A stretch of 64,000 nucleotides of DNA. It comes from Flavobacterium potami. Lineage in GTDB: Bacteria > Bacteroidota > Bacteroidia > Flavobacteriales > Flavobacteriaceae. A program made the position numbers and the translations under genes. This document shows positions 43,484 through 53,045 of this stretch, piece by piece. The DNA lies in assembly GCF_020026915.1 (NCBI RefSeq), contig NZ_JAINUY010000007.1, positions 248,001-312,000 of the forward strand, written 5' to 3'. Every line of letters starts with the position of its first letter. Position 1 is the first letter of the stretch. The notes beneath the pieces are model-generated. The model did not search any database, was not told the DNA's origin, and saw nothing but the letters and a program-made list of their open reading frames with translations.

Positions 43484-44434
43484 ATGCAATTCAGAACTCA
43501 AATTCCAATTTTAAAAAGTAATTCTCCAATTGACTATAATTCGAAAATACTTTCTATTGGTTCTTGTTTTGCACAAAATATGGCGGAGAAATTCGATTAT
43601 TTTAAATTCCAAAATGAAACCAATCCGTTTGGAATTATTTTTAATTCGGTTTCCATAGAAAAATTGTTTCAAAGAGTCTGCAATCTGGATTTCTATGGTG
43701 AAAAAGATGTTTTTTTTCATAATGAACGCTGGCATTCTTTTGATGTACATTCAGATTTAAGTAATGCTGATCGACAAGAATTATTAGAAACATTAAATAA
43801 AGCTCTTACAGAAACTCATAAACAATTAAAAGAAGCGACACATATTATTATCACTTTTGGAACTTCCTGGATTTACAGAAATCTGGAGAAAGACGAAATT
43901 GTAGCCAATTGTCATAAAGTGCCTCAAAAACAATTCTCAAAAGAATTATTATCGGTTGAAGCGATTCAAAAAAGCATTCAAAATACGATTGAATTAATTC
44001 AGGCATTAAATCCAGATATCAATTTCATTTTTACCATTTCACCAGTTCGCCATATAAAAGACGGTTTTGTAGAAAATCAATTAAGCAAATCGCATTTATT
44101 TACGGCTTTGCACAATACTTTTGACTTTCGACTTTCGACTTTCAACTATTTTCCTTCTTACGAAATCATGATGGATGAATTGCGTGATTATCGTTTTTAT
44201 GGCGAAGATATGTTGCATCCCAATCAAATTGCTATCGATTATATCTGGAAGCTTTTCAGCGAAAATTATATTGCAGAAACTGATTTTTCGATAATGAAAG
44301 AAGTAGACGAAATCCAAAAAAGCCTGCGCCACAGAAGTTTTAATCCAGAATCAGAACAGCATCAAAAATTCCTAGATAATCTTCAAAAGAAAATTAATCT
44401 TCTAGGAGAAAAACAACCGCATATAAAATTTTAG
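43484..44434 (+). CDS. GSCFA-domain protein
   Basis: A 316-residue protein starting at ATG 43484; an upstream TTG (43442) would begin before the promoter and is rejected. The name-giving motif is present (SIGSCFAQNMAEKF, residues ~25-38), followed by FGTSWIYR and ISPVRHIKDGF, and the conserved end DDE-like HPNQIAIDYIWKLF. GSCFA is an SGNH/GDSL-hydrolase-like fold, possibly an acyl or acetyl esterase; substrate unknown. Monocistronic. Confidence 0.9.
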   Translation: MQFRTQIPILKSNSPIDYNSKILSIGSCFAQNMAEKFDYFKFQNETNPFGIIFNSVSIEKLFQRVCNLDFYGEKDVFFHNERWHSFDVHSDLSNADRQELLETLNKALTETHKQLKEATHIIITFGTSWIYRNLEKDEIVANCHKVPQKQFSKELLSVEAIQKSIQNTIELIQALNPDINFIFTISPVRHIKDGFVENQLSKSHLFTALHNTFDFRLSTFNYFPSYEIMMDELRDYRFYGEDMLHPNQIAIDYIWKLFSENYIAETDFSIMKEVDEIQKSLRHRSFNPESEQHQKFLDNLQKKINLLGEKQPHIKF

Positions 44435-44435
44435 A

Positions 44436-44466
44436 AAAAACTTCGTGCCTCAGAGCCTTCGTGGCA
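44436..44466. repeat. CTTCGTG word repeat
   Basis: CTTCGTGCCTCAGAGCCTTC followed by GTGGCAA; the same degenerate phrase occurs at 53012-53045. Confidence 0.5.
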
Positions 44467-44609
44467 AGAAAAAGCTCATTTAGCAGTAAAATTTTAGAAT
44501 AATTCCTCATAATTATGTAAATTGTTAAGGTTTAAATTTTACATTTTTGTAAAATGTCTAATCCTGCTTTTTTCAGAAGTAATCTAATCTAAAATGATTT
44601 TATTGAGGT

Positions 44610-47600
44610 ATGAATAAGAAACCCATTCATTATTTAAAAAAAACACTTCGTATACTGCTTTGGTGTGTGGGTTCTGTGATTACGCTTTTATTACTTCTTA
44701 TTATTTTAATTCAAGTTCCATCGGTTCAGAATTTCGTTAAAAATAAAGCGATTACATATCTTGAAGGCAAGATCAAAACCAAAGTTTCGTTAGATAAAAT
44801 CTTAATCAAATTCCCGAAAGATGTAGTTCTGGAAGGTTTCTATTTTGAAGATCAAAAGAAAGATACTTTGCTGGCAGGTAAACGATTAGAAGTTGATGTT
44901 GATCTTTTTAAATTGGTAAGCAGTGAACTTGAAATCAACTCTGTTTCGCTTGAAAATGTAAAAGCGAATATTTCCAGAAACAAAGAAGGTGTTTTCAATT
45001 TCGATTATATCATCAAAGCATTTGAATCTAAAGAACCAAAAGTAGAAGATCCTAATGCCAAGCCTTTCAAAATTTCGGTTGTAAAAGTCAATCTAGATCA
45101 GGTTAAATTTAACTTTAAAGATGATTTTTCTAAAAATGATATTCGAGTAAATCTGACACATTTTGATACCAAATTCAAAAAGTTCGATTTAGATCAAATG
45201 GATTTTAATATTCCAACTATCAACTTAAATGGTTTAAAAGTGGTTTTAGATCAAGATGTTGTGGAGAAAATTGCAGAAGTTTCAGTTAAAACTGTTGACA
45301 CGGTTTCGAAACGACCAGACTTCAAATTGAAATTGGATAAAATTGCTTTATCCAAAATTGATGTTTTATATGATAATAAAGACTCGAAATTAAATTCGGG
45401 TATAAGTTTAGGAAATTTAAATTTGTTAGTAAATGAGATTGATCTTAATAAACAGCTTTTGGATTTTGATACTTTTGAAGTTAAAAATCTTAAAGGAAAT
45501 TTACGTTTGGGTGCAAAAGATAAGCAGATTCAAGCGCCAAACCTCGACACCACAGCCGTAAAACAAGCGGGCTGGAAAGTAAAATTAAACGAAACCAATT
45601 TAGAAAATATCGCTTTCAAATTTGATGACATGCAATCGAAACCAGTTTTAAGAGGAATCGATTACAAGCATTTAGATTTAAACAAATTCAACTTTAAAGC
45701 CAAGAAACTATACTACGGAAATGATACGATTTCAGGAAGTATCAAAACGCTTACTGTAAATGAAAAAAGTGGCTTAGCCATTCAATCTTTAAAAACCGAT
45801 TTCTTTTACGGACCCAAAAATGCGTCTTTAGATAATTTATATTTAAAAACACCGCAAACTCTCGTTCAAGATAAAATAAAAGCCGAATATAAATCGCTTG
45901 AATCACTTCAAAAAGATTTAGGAAATTTGGCTCTTGATGCCAATTTAAAGCAATCAAAAATTGGTTTCAAAGACATTTTATTGTTTGTACCAGATTTACA
46001 GAAAACAAATCCGTTTAAGAGTAATCCAAATGCGATTTTGTATGTAGACAGTCGTGTAAGCGGGAAAGTAAAAGATCTGAATATTTCGAAGTTTGAAATG
46101 AGCGGAATAGGAACAACAAAAGTTTCCCTTTCGGGGAAAATTGCTGGTTTGCCTGATGCTCAAAAAGCGTATTACGATTTGAATATTAAAAAGATTTCCA
46201 GCACCGCAAAAGATATCAATATGTTTGTGCCGGCAGGAACAATTCCGAAAAATATTCAATTGCCTTCTCAATTAAATTTACAAGGAAAATTTAAAGGTTC
46301 GGTTCAGAATTTTAAAACTAATTTAGCTTTAAACAGCAGTTTCGGAAATGCTAAAGTGGACGCTTTATTTGATCAACGCATCAAGAAAAAAGAAAAATAC
46401 GATGCAGAAGTCTATCTTCTAGATTTCGATTTAGGCCGATTAATTAAAAACGATTCGATTGGAAAAATTACGCTTAAAGCGAAAGTAAAAGGAAATGGTT
46501 TAGATCCGAAAACAGCAAATGCCGCTATTGATGGTTTAGTACAGAAAGCCGTTTTTAATAGATACACGTATAAAGATTTAGCTTTAAAAGGAAATATAGA
46601 AAACGGTTCTTTTGCAGTAAAATCTGGAATGAAAGATCCAAATCTGAATTTTGATTTAACGGCAAGCGGAGATACAAAAGATAAATATCCAACCGTAAAA
46701 TTAAAACTGAATCTGGATATTGCCGATTTAGAAAAACTGAATCTGCATGCAGGCCCAATGAAATTGCGTGGCAATGTCGACGCCGATATTACCAACAGTA
46801 ATCCCGATTATTTGAATGGAAAAGTATTCCTTTCGAATGTTCAAATTTTGCAAGACAAAGAACCAATTGTTTTGGATTCGGTTCGTGTAATTGCGTTTGC
46901 AGACCAAACACGTAATAATATTAAAGTTTCGTCTCAATTTTTAAAAGCCGAGGTTGACGGAAAATATAAGTTGACAACACTTGTTGCGGCAATGAAAAAA
47001 TCATTGTCAAAATACATTGATTTGAAGAATCCAAAAGTGAACGGAGAATCAGATGAACAGAGGCTGGCGTTTACACTTTCTGTAGACAACGATCCGATTT
47101 TATTCAAATTGATTCCGAAATTGACAGGTTTAGAGCCAATTAAAATTACAGGGAAATATAACAATGTCACAGATTCTTTGGAAGTTCGAGGTACGATTCC
47201 AAGAATTGCTTATGCTGATAACACGATTTCTGATGGAAAAATTAATATTGAAGCCAAAGAAAATGCTTTAGAATATTCCATTTCAATCGCAACAATTGAA
47301 AGTGGTTCTTTAAAAATTCCGTTTACGAGTTTAAAAGGTGATGTTCAAAATAATATTTTGACTTACGCACTTGAGGTTCAGGATGCCAAACAAAAACAGC
47401 AGTATTTTATTGCAGGTGAATTTAAAGCAGAAGATTCTAAAAACATCTTAAAACTTGATGCTGAAAACTTCGTTTTAAACTATGACAAATGGAATGTTGA
47501 TCCAGAAAATGCCATTGAATTTGGAGACAAACGACTTTATGTCAATAAATTCAATTTGAATAATAACGGAAATGAATTAAAAGTTCAATCGCAGGGAACG

Positions 47601-49721
47601 CAGGATAATGCGCCACTGCAAGTCGATTTTGTAAACTTCAAAATCGAGACCATCATGAATATGGTTAAAAAAGATGAGCTTTTAATGCAAGGTTTGATCA
47701 ACGGAAATGCACTAGTTGAAAATGTAATGACCAATCCAACTTTTACATCCGATTTAAAAATTGATGATTTTACTTTTAAAGGAGATAAAGTAGGTGATTT
47801 AGAAATAAAAGTAGACAATAAAACTGCCAATACGCTTGCGGCAAATGTGACTTTAAGCGATGAAGGAAATGATCTTAAACTAACGGGAGATTATCAATTA
47901 GACGCTGGAAATTTTGATTTTGATGTCGATATCAATAAACTGAATATTGCCAGTATTCAAGGTTTCAGTATGGATAATATTACCGAAGGAAAAGGTTATT
48001 TATCAGGAAATTTTAAAATTACTGGAAACACAACAACTCCAAGAATTAATGGAGAATTGAATTTTAATGATGCCGCTTTCAGAGTAACACAACTGAATTC
48101 GTATTTTAAAATTGGAAACGAAAAAATCACATTCGATAACGAAACAATTTCGTTTGATAAATTCTCTCTTTTTGATGAAAATGACAATGAATTGTATGTA
48201 AATGGAAATATAAAATCGCCTGATTTTAGAAAATACAATTTCGATTTATTGGTTGAAGCAGACGATTTTAGAGCGATTAACTCCAAAGCAAAAGACAACG
48301 ACTTATTCTACGGAGATTTATTTTTAGATACAAAATTAAATATCAAGGGAGATCTCGACAGTCCAGTAATTGATGGAACGTTAAAAATTAATAAAAAGAC
48401 CAAATTTACAGTGGTTATGCCACAATCAGATCCTTCAATTGCGGATCGTGAAGGAATTGTAGAGTTTGTCGATGAAGATAACGTTTATCTGAAACAGACG
48501 GTTGATATGCAGAACAAACTGAATCAATCGGAGTTGAAAGGAATGAATGTAAATGTGGCGATTTCAATTGATAAAGAAGCAGAACTTACTTTGTTAATCG
48601 ATAAATCAAATGGGGATTATTTGAATTTGAAAGGAGAAGCAGAATTAGTTGGCGGAATCGATCAATCTGGAAAAACAACTTTAACTGGGAAATATGAATT
48701 CTCAGAAGGTGCTTATCAAATGAATTTCAACGGAATAAAAAGAAAATTTGATATTCAGAAAGGAAGTTTTATTACCTGGAATGGCGAGCCGACAATGGCA
48801 ACTTTAAATATTACGGCAATTTACAAAGTAAACACAGCGCCAATTGATTTGTTAGGAAATCAGTTGAAAAGCCTACCACCTGCAGTTCAAAATACTTATA
48901 AACAAAAACTTCCTTTTCAAACTTTGTTGAAGATGAACGGAGAATTGCTGAAACCAGAAATCTCCTTCGGAATTGTACTTCCAGAAGGAAATTATAATGT
49001 TTCTTCTGATGTTGTAGAATTAACGCAAACAAAGTTGAAACAATTAGAACAAGATCCGGCTGAGATGAACAAACAGGTTTTTGCGCTTTTATTATTGAAC
49101 AGATTTGTTGGCGAAAATCCATTTTCAAGCGAAAGCGGTGGTACAAATGCCGAATCTTTTGCCAGACAAAGTGTGAGTAAAATTCTTTCGCAACAATTAA
49201 ACAATCTTGCAGGTGATTTGATTACAGGATTTGAAGTCAATTTTGATTTAGAGTCGACAGAAGATTATACCACAGGAACAATGCAAAACCGAACTGATCT
49301 GAATGTTGAAGTTTCTAAAAAATTACTTGACGACCGATTGAAAGTGACAGTTGGAAGCAGTTTTGGAGTTGAAGGACAAGAACGTGCCAACGAAGAAAGC
49401 ACCAATATTGCAGGAGATGTTGCTCTGGATTATCAACTTACAAAAGACGGTCGATATATGGTTCGTGCGTATCGTAAAAATCAATATCAGGTTGCGGTTG
49501 AAGGTCAGGTTGTAGAAACCGGTGTTGCTTTTGTAATTACGATGAGTTATAATAAATTCAGAGAGCTTTTTCATCGTTCAGAAGAAGAAAAAGAATTAAT
49601 TAGAGAAGAGAAAATCCGAAAAGAGAAAGAAAAGAAAAAGAAGCAGGAGGAGAAGGAAAAAGAAAAACTGCAAGACAAAGAAGAAGAAAATCAAATTAAA
49701 GGAAATGAGCTTAAAACATAA
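44610..49721 (+). CDS. tamB: TamB-like translocation/assembly protein
   Basis: A 1703-residue protein with one N-terminal membrane helix (~12-35, ILLWCVGSVITLLLLLIILIQV), a very long repetitive beta-rich body of AsmA/TamB type, and the C-terminal DUF490/TamB domain (~1320-1640, ending VSKKLLDDRLKVTVGSSFGV...). The tail is a highly charged Lys/Glu coiled coil (~1660-1700). TamB-like proteins bridge the periplasm and move phospholipid or assist outer-membrane proteins. Its stop overlaps the next gene, an Omp85 lipoprotein, by 17 bp, so the pair is translationally coupled. Confidence 0.93.
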   Translation: MNKKPIHYLKKTLRILLWCVGSVITLLLLLIILIQVPSVQNFVKNKAITYLEGKIKTKVSLDKILIKFPKDVVLEGFYFEDQKKDTLLAGKRLEVDVDLFKLVSSELEINSVSLENVKANISRNKEGVFNFDYIIKAFESKEPKVEDPNAKPFKISVVKVNLDQVKFNFKDDFSKNDIRVNLTHFDTKFKKFDLDQMDFNIPTINLNGLKVVLDQDVVEKIAEVSVKTVDTVSKRPDFKLKLDKIALSKIDVLYDNKDSKLNSGISLGNLNLLVNEIDLNKQLLDFDTFEVKNLKGNLRLGAKDKQIQAPNLDTTAVKQAGWKVKLNETNLENIAFKFDDMQSKPVLRGIDYKHLDLNKFNFKAKKLYYGNDTISGSIKTLTVNEKSGLAIQSLKTDFFYGPKNASLDNLYLKTPQTLVQDKIKAEYKSLESLQKDLGNLALDANLKQSKIGFKDILLFVPDLQKTNPFKSNPNAILYVDSRVSGKVKDLNISKFEMSGIGTTKVSLSGKIAGLPDAQKAYYDLNIKKISSTAKDINMFVPAGTIPKNIQLPSQLNLQGKFKGSVQNFKTNLALNSSFGNAKVDALFDQRIKKKEKYDAEVYLLDFDLGRLIKNDSIGKITLKAKVKGNGLDPKTANAAIDGLVQKAVFNRYTYKDLALKGNIENGSFAVKSGMKDPNLNFDLTASGDTKDKYPTVKLKLNLDIADLEKLNLHAGPMKLRGNVDADITNSNPDYLNGKVFLSNVQILQDKEPIVLDSVRVIAFADQTRNNIKVSSQFLKAEVDGKYKLTTLVAAMKKSLSKYIDLKNPKVNGESDEQRLAFTLSVDNDPILFKLIPKLTGLEPIKITGKYNNVTDSLEVRGTIPRIAYADNTISDGKINIEAKENALEYSISIATIESGSLKIPFTSLKGDVQNNILTYALEVQDAKQKQQYFIAGEFKAEDSKNILKLDAENFVLNYDKWNVDPENAIEFGDKRLYVNKFNLNNNGNELKVQSQGTQDNAPLQVDFVNFKIETIMNMVKKDELLMQGLINGNALVENVMTNPTFTSDLKIDDFTFKGDKVGDLEIKVDNKTANTLAANVTLSDEGNDLKLTGDYQLDAGNFDFDVDINKLNIASIQGFSMDNITEGKGYLSGNFKITGNTTTPRINGELNFNDAAFRVTQLNSYFKIGNEKITFDNETISFDKFSLFDENDNELYVNGNIKSPDFRKYNFDLLVEADDFRAINSKAKDNDLFYGDLFLDTKLNIKGDLDSPVIDGTLKINKKTKFTVVMPQSDPSIADREGIVEFVDEDNVYLKQTVDMQNKLNQSELKGMNVNVAISIDKEAELTLLIDKSNGDYLNLKGEAELVGGIDQSGKTTLTGKYEFSEGAYQMNFNGIKRKFDIQKGSFITWNGEPTMATLNITAIYKVNTAPIDLLGNQLKSLPPAVQNTYKQKLPFQTLLKMNGELLKPEISFGIVLPEGNYNVSSDVVELTQTKLKQLEQDPAEMNKQVFALLLLNRFVGENPFSSESGGTNAESFARQSVSKILSQQLNNLAGDLITGFEVNFDLESTEDYTTGTMQNRTDLNVEVSKKLLDDRLKVTVGSSFGVEGQERANEESTNIAGDVALDYQLTKDGRYMVRAYRKNQYQVAVEGQVVETGVAFVITMSYNKFRELFHRSEEEKELIREEKIRKEKEKKKKQEEKEKEKLQDKEEENQIKGNELKT

Positions 49722-52023
49722 TCATATAAAACAATTTTATATAAAGTGTATCGCACTGTTTTCCTTATTTTTTATCATAGGATGCAGTAATACCAAATAT
49801 CTTCCAGAAGGCGATTTACTTTATACTGGCGGTTCTGTGACTATAAAAGATTCGATTATGAAAAAGAAAGATCGAAAAGCTTTAGAAACAGAATTGGAAG
49901 GTTTATTACGTCCAAAACCCAACAAACAAATCTTTGGACTTCGACCTAAATTATGGATTTACAATCTTGCCGGAGAACCTAAAAAAGATAAAGGAACCAG
50001 ATATTGGCTAAGAAACAAAGTCGGTGAAGCACCAGTTCTTTTTAGTCAGGTAGATTTAGATTATAATGCTTCGGTTTTGCGAAATTTTACGGAAAACAGA
50101 GGGTATTTTAAAACGCGTGTTAGTGCAGATTCGACTGTTCGAAACAAAAGAGTGACGGCTGAATATACCGTTACACCAAGAAAACAATACATTATAAAAA
50201 GTGTGACGTTTCCAGATGATTCTCTTAAGATGTCAAAAATCATTGCAAAGAGTCACAGAAGAAGTTTGTTGAAAGTCGGAAATCCGTATGATTTGGAGGT
50301 GATTAAAGCAGAAAGAGAACGAATTGATGCGCGATTAAAGGAAAAAGGTTATTTCTACTTTAATCCAGATTATATTCTAGCGAAAGTGGACAGCAGTAAA
50401 GGCGATCATGAAGTAAAAATCAGATTGGTTATAAAAGATGATACTCCTGTTAAAGCATTGACAGCTTATAAAATTGATAAAATCTTTGTGTATCCAAATT
50501 ATTCGCTAACGAATGACAGCGCAGTTTACAGAAAAAGAAATATCACGCAGTACAAAGATTTTACAATAATTGATACCGCAGACACTTTTAAACCAAGAAT
50601 TTACGACCGAACGATTTATTTCAAAAAAGGAGATGTTTACAATAGAAAAGATCATAATCTGACCTTAAACCGGTTTGTAAATCTGGGAACTTTTAGTTTC
50701 GTGAAAAATGAATTTAAACCTTCGGATTCGATTCCAAATGCATTAGATTCGTATTACTATTTGACGCTTTTGCCTAAAAAGTTTATTCGTGTTGAGGTAA
50801 TTGGAAAAACGAATTCAGCAAGTTATACAGGAACTGAGTTAAATGTAAACTGGAACAATCGAAACTTCTTAAAGGGAGCAGAATTGTTTACAGCTTCTGT
50901 TTTTGGCGGAGCCGATTTTCAGCTTGGAGGAGTAAATAAAGGAAAAAATATTTACAAACTTGGAGGTGAAGTTAGTTTGACTTGGCCAAGATTTATTACG
51001 CCTTTTCATATTGAAGGAAATAGCGAATATGTTCCTAGAACCAAAGCAACATTGCGCTATGAATACCAAAAGAGAACACAATTATATGCTTTGAATTCTT
51101 TTAATACTTCATTCGGTTATTTGTGGAAAGAAAACATTCGTAAAGAACATCAGCTAAATGTAATTGATGTGACTTATGTAAGTCCAAATCACGTGACACC
51201 AGAATACTTAGAAGATATAAAAGAAGATCCTGCTTTAGGGAAAGTGATTGAAAAACAATTGATTTTTGGTCCAACATATAATTATACGTATACCAATACG
51301 ATGCAGAAACGCCGAAAAAACACTATTTATTTTAATGGTGAATTGGATTTGGCAGGAAATATTACGGGATTGGTTACTGGCGCAGATTATCCGGATAAGG
51401 TAAAAACGATATTTGATGTTCCGTTTAGTCAATACGTTAAAATTAAAACAGATTTTAGGCATTATTTGAAACTAGGAAAAGAAAGCGAATTGGCAAGTAG
51501 ATTAATTTTAGGCGCTGGATTTGCTTATGGAAACTCAAATACGCTTCCTGCATCAAAACAATTTGTAGTAGGAGGAACAAATAGTATTAGAGCCTTTAGA
51601 GCAAGAACTCTTGGGCCGGGAAGTTATGTTATTCCGCCAACGACAACTAATATAAATTATACTCCAGATCAATCTGCCGATTTAAAGTTGGAATTCAATA
51701 CAGAATATCGAGCGAAATTATTTAGCATTGTAAGAGGAGCTATCTTTTTAGATGCCGGAAATATTTGGCTTTTACACGCCGACCCAGATAAACCAGGAGC
51801 CGAAATCTCAAAAGATTTTATGAAAGAACTTGCTGTTGGAGCAGGAGCAGGTCTACGTTTCGATTTGTCATTTTTAGTTTTGAGAACAGATTTGGCTATT
51901 CCGCTCCGAAATCCGGCATTACCGGACGGACAAAGATGGGTAATTGATGATATTAATTTCGGAAGCAGTTCATGGCGAAAAGACAATCTTATTTTGAATA
52001 TAGCAATCGGATATCCGTTTTAA
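49705..52023 (+). CDS. tamL: TamL-type Omp85 lipoprotein (BamA/TamA family)
   Basis: A 772-residue outer-membrane protein with a lipoprotein signal (LFSLFFIIGCSNTKYLPEG; lipidated Cys27), POTRA-like domains (~30-410, including VNVNLTLNRFVNLGTFSFVKNEF-like stretches) and a C-terminal Omp85 barrel. Barrel landmarks are FVVGGTNSIRAFRARTLGPGSY and VGAGAGLRFDLSFLVLRTDLAIPLRNP. The lipobox distinguishes it from proteobacterial TamA and matches the Bacteroidota TamL type. With the coupled TamB it forms a predicted envelope assembly or lipid-transport module. Confidence 0.92.
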   Translation: MSLKHNHIKQFYIKCIALFSLFFIIGCSNTKYLPEGDLLYTGGSVTIKDSIMKKKDRKALETELEGLLRPKPNKQIFGLRPKLWIYNLAGEPKKDKGTRYWLRNKVGEAPVLFSQVDLDYNASVLRNFTENRGYFKTRVSADSTVRNKRVTAEYTVTPRKQYIIKSVTFPDDSLKMSKIIAKSHRRSLLKVGNPYDLEVIKAERERIDARLKEKGYFYFNPDYILAKVDSSKGDHEVKIRLVIKDDTPVKALTAYKIDKIFVYPNYSLTNDSAVYRKRNITQYKDFTIIDTADTFKPRIYDRTIYFKKGDVYNRKDHNLTLNRFVNLGTFSFVKNEFKPSDSIPNALDSYYYLTLLPKKFIRVEVIGKTNSASYTGTELNVNWNNRNFLKGAELFTASVFGGADFQLGGVNKGKNIYKLGGEVSLTWPRFITPFHIEGNSEYVPRTKATLRYEYQKRTQLYALNSFNTSFGYLWKENIRKEHQLNVIDVTYVSPNHVTPEYLEDIKEDPALGKVIEKQLIFGPTYNYTYTNTMQKRRKNTIYFNGELDLAGNITGLVTGADYPDKVKTIFDVPFSQYVKIKTDFRHYLKLGKESELASRLILGAGFAYGNSNTLPASKQFVVGGTNSIRAFRARTLGPGSYVIPPTTTNINYTPDQSADLKLEFNTEYRAKLFSIVRGAIFLDAGNIWLLHADPDKPGAEISKDFMKELAVGAGAGLRFDLSFLVLRTDLAIPLRNPALPDGQRWVIDDINFGSSSWRKDNLILNIAIGYPF

Positions 52024-52031
52024 GTTTTTTC

Positions 52032-52153
52032 AGCCACGAATTCACGAATTATCTTTTAATCTTTATTTTATTTTCTCTAATTGCACTAATTAAAATTTGA
52101 GAAATTCGAATTGACCATCAAGTAAATTAGAGATAATTCGTGAATTCGTGGCT
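52032..52153. repeat. CACGAATT inverted-repeat element
   Basis: Perfect 22-bp inverted ends (AGCCACGAATTCACGAATTA plus TC, and complement) enclose 78 bp that include further CTCTAATT / AATTAGAG arms. A related element is at 59475-59548. Confidence 0.75.
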
Positions 52154-52200
52154 AAAAAATCTAAAAAAAGAAGTAAATTGGTCTAAAATATTTTACTAGA

Positions 52201-52830
52201 ATGCAAAACTTGATCAAAAGAATTATAGGTGTCGGTGTCATCGTTTTATTAATTGTTCTCGCTTTTAAATATTGTGATTTCAAAAAAGACGACGATTCTT
52301 CAATGGATTATAATACCAATTTAATTCAGCAGCAAATTTTAAATGTTGGAAAATTGGTAGTAACCGAAGGACATTTCTCTGAAGTCGTTACCTATAAAAA
52401 TCAGCAGAAATATTTTATGGATATGGTTTCTTTTGAAAAGAAAGCTTTAGTAGTTGTAAATGCAAATGTTACGGTTGCTTACGATTTGCATCAGATGAAA
52501 TATGATATCGACGAAAAAAACAAAACGATTACGATTCTAAATATTCCAAAAGAAGAAATTACAATAAATCCAGATATTAAGTTTTACGATGTTGAACAAA
52601 GCAAACTGAATCCGTTTACGGGAGATGATTATAATAAAATCAATAAATCAGTAAAAGCGAATCTGGCTAAGAAAATCGAAAAATCTACACTAAAAACGAA
52701 CGCCCAAAACAGATTAATCAGTGAATTATCTAAGATTTTAATCATGACCAATTCTATGGGTTGGAAACTGCAATACAACGGAAAAACTATTGAATCTGAA
52801 ACAGAGTTGACTCAGGATTTGAAACTTTAA
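52201..52830 (+). CDS. DUF4230 protein
   Basis: A 209-residue protein with one N-terminal membrane helix (~5-24, IIGVGVIVLLIVLAFKYC) and a DUF4230 domain (~45-190): VGKLVVTEGHFSEVVTYKNQ, KKALVVVNANVTVAYDLHQMKYDID and LNIPKEEITINPDIKFYDVEQSKLNPF are characteristic. The domain faces the periplasm. Function unknown. It is downstream of tamB-tamL on the same strand but separated by the 122-bp inverted-repeat element. Confidence 0.9.
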   Translation: MQNLIKRIIGVGVIVLLIVLAFKYCDFKKDDDSSMDYNTNLIQQQILNVGKLVVTEGHFSEVVTYKNQQKYFMDMVSFEKKALVVVNANVTVAYDLHQMKYDIDEKNKTITILNIPKEEITINPDIKFYDVEQSKLNPFTGDDYNKINKSVKANLAKKIEKSTLKTNAQNRLISELSKILIMTNSMGWKLQYNGKTIESETELTQDLKL

Positions 52831-52870
52831 GGTTCAAAGGGACAAAGTAACAAAGGTTCAAAGTTGCAAA
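52831..52870. repeat. ACAAAG word repeat
   Basis: Degenerate units GGTTCAAA, GGGACAAA, GTAACAAA, GGTTCAAA, GTTGCAAA right after the DUF4230 stop; same family as 30690-30750. Confidence 0.65.
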
Positions 52871-52886
52871 GACTTCCCTGCAATCT

Positions 52887-52986
52887 TGTCATTTCGAGGA
52901 ACGAGAAATCACATTCGTAAATCGACAAAGATTGACGATATACTATATTGAATTTCTAGTGTGATTTCTCGTTCCTCGAAATGACA
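52887..52986 (-). repeat. 100-bp element with perfect 27-bp inverted ends, copy B
   Basis: Left arm begins TGTCATTTCGAGGAACGAGA and right arm is its exact complement (52960-52986). The interior matches copy A (41324-41427) in the opposite orientation: ATCTTTGTCGATTTAC. No coding capacity. Confidence 0.85.
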
Positions 52987-53011
52987 ACAGTACTTTGTAT
53001 TATACAATGTA

Positions 53012-53045
53012 AAAACCTTCGCGCCTTAGTGCCTTTGTGGCAAAT
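53012..53045. repeat. CTTCGCG word repeat overlapping a gene end
   Basis: CCTTCGCGCCTTAGTGCCTT then TGTGGCAAA. On the minus strand it supplies the last residues and stop codon of the aromatic hydroxylase. Confidence 0.55.

Noticed and set aside
48811..49146. 111-codon minus frame inside tamB
   Set aside because: Opposite a well-conserved TamB C-terminal domain, with no recognisable protein features.
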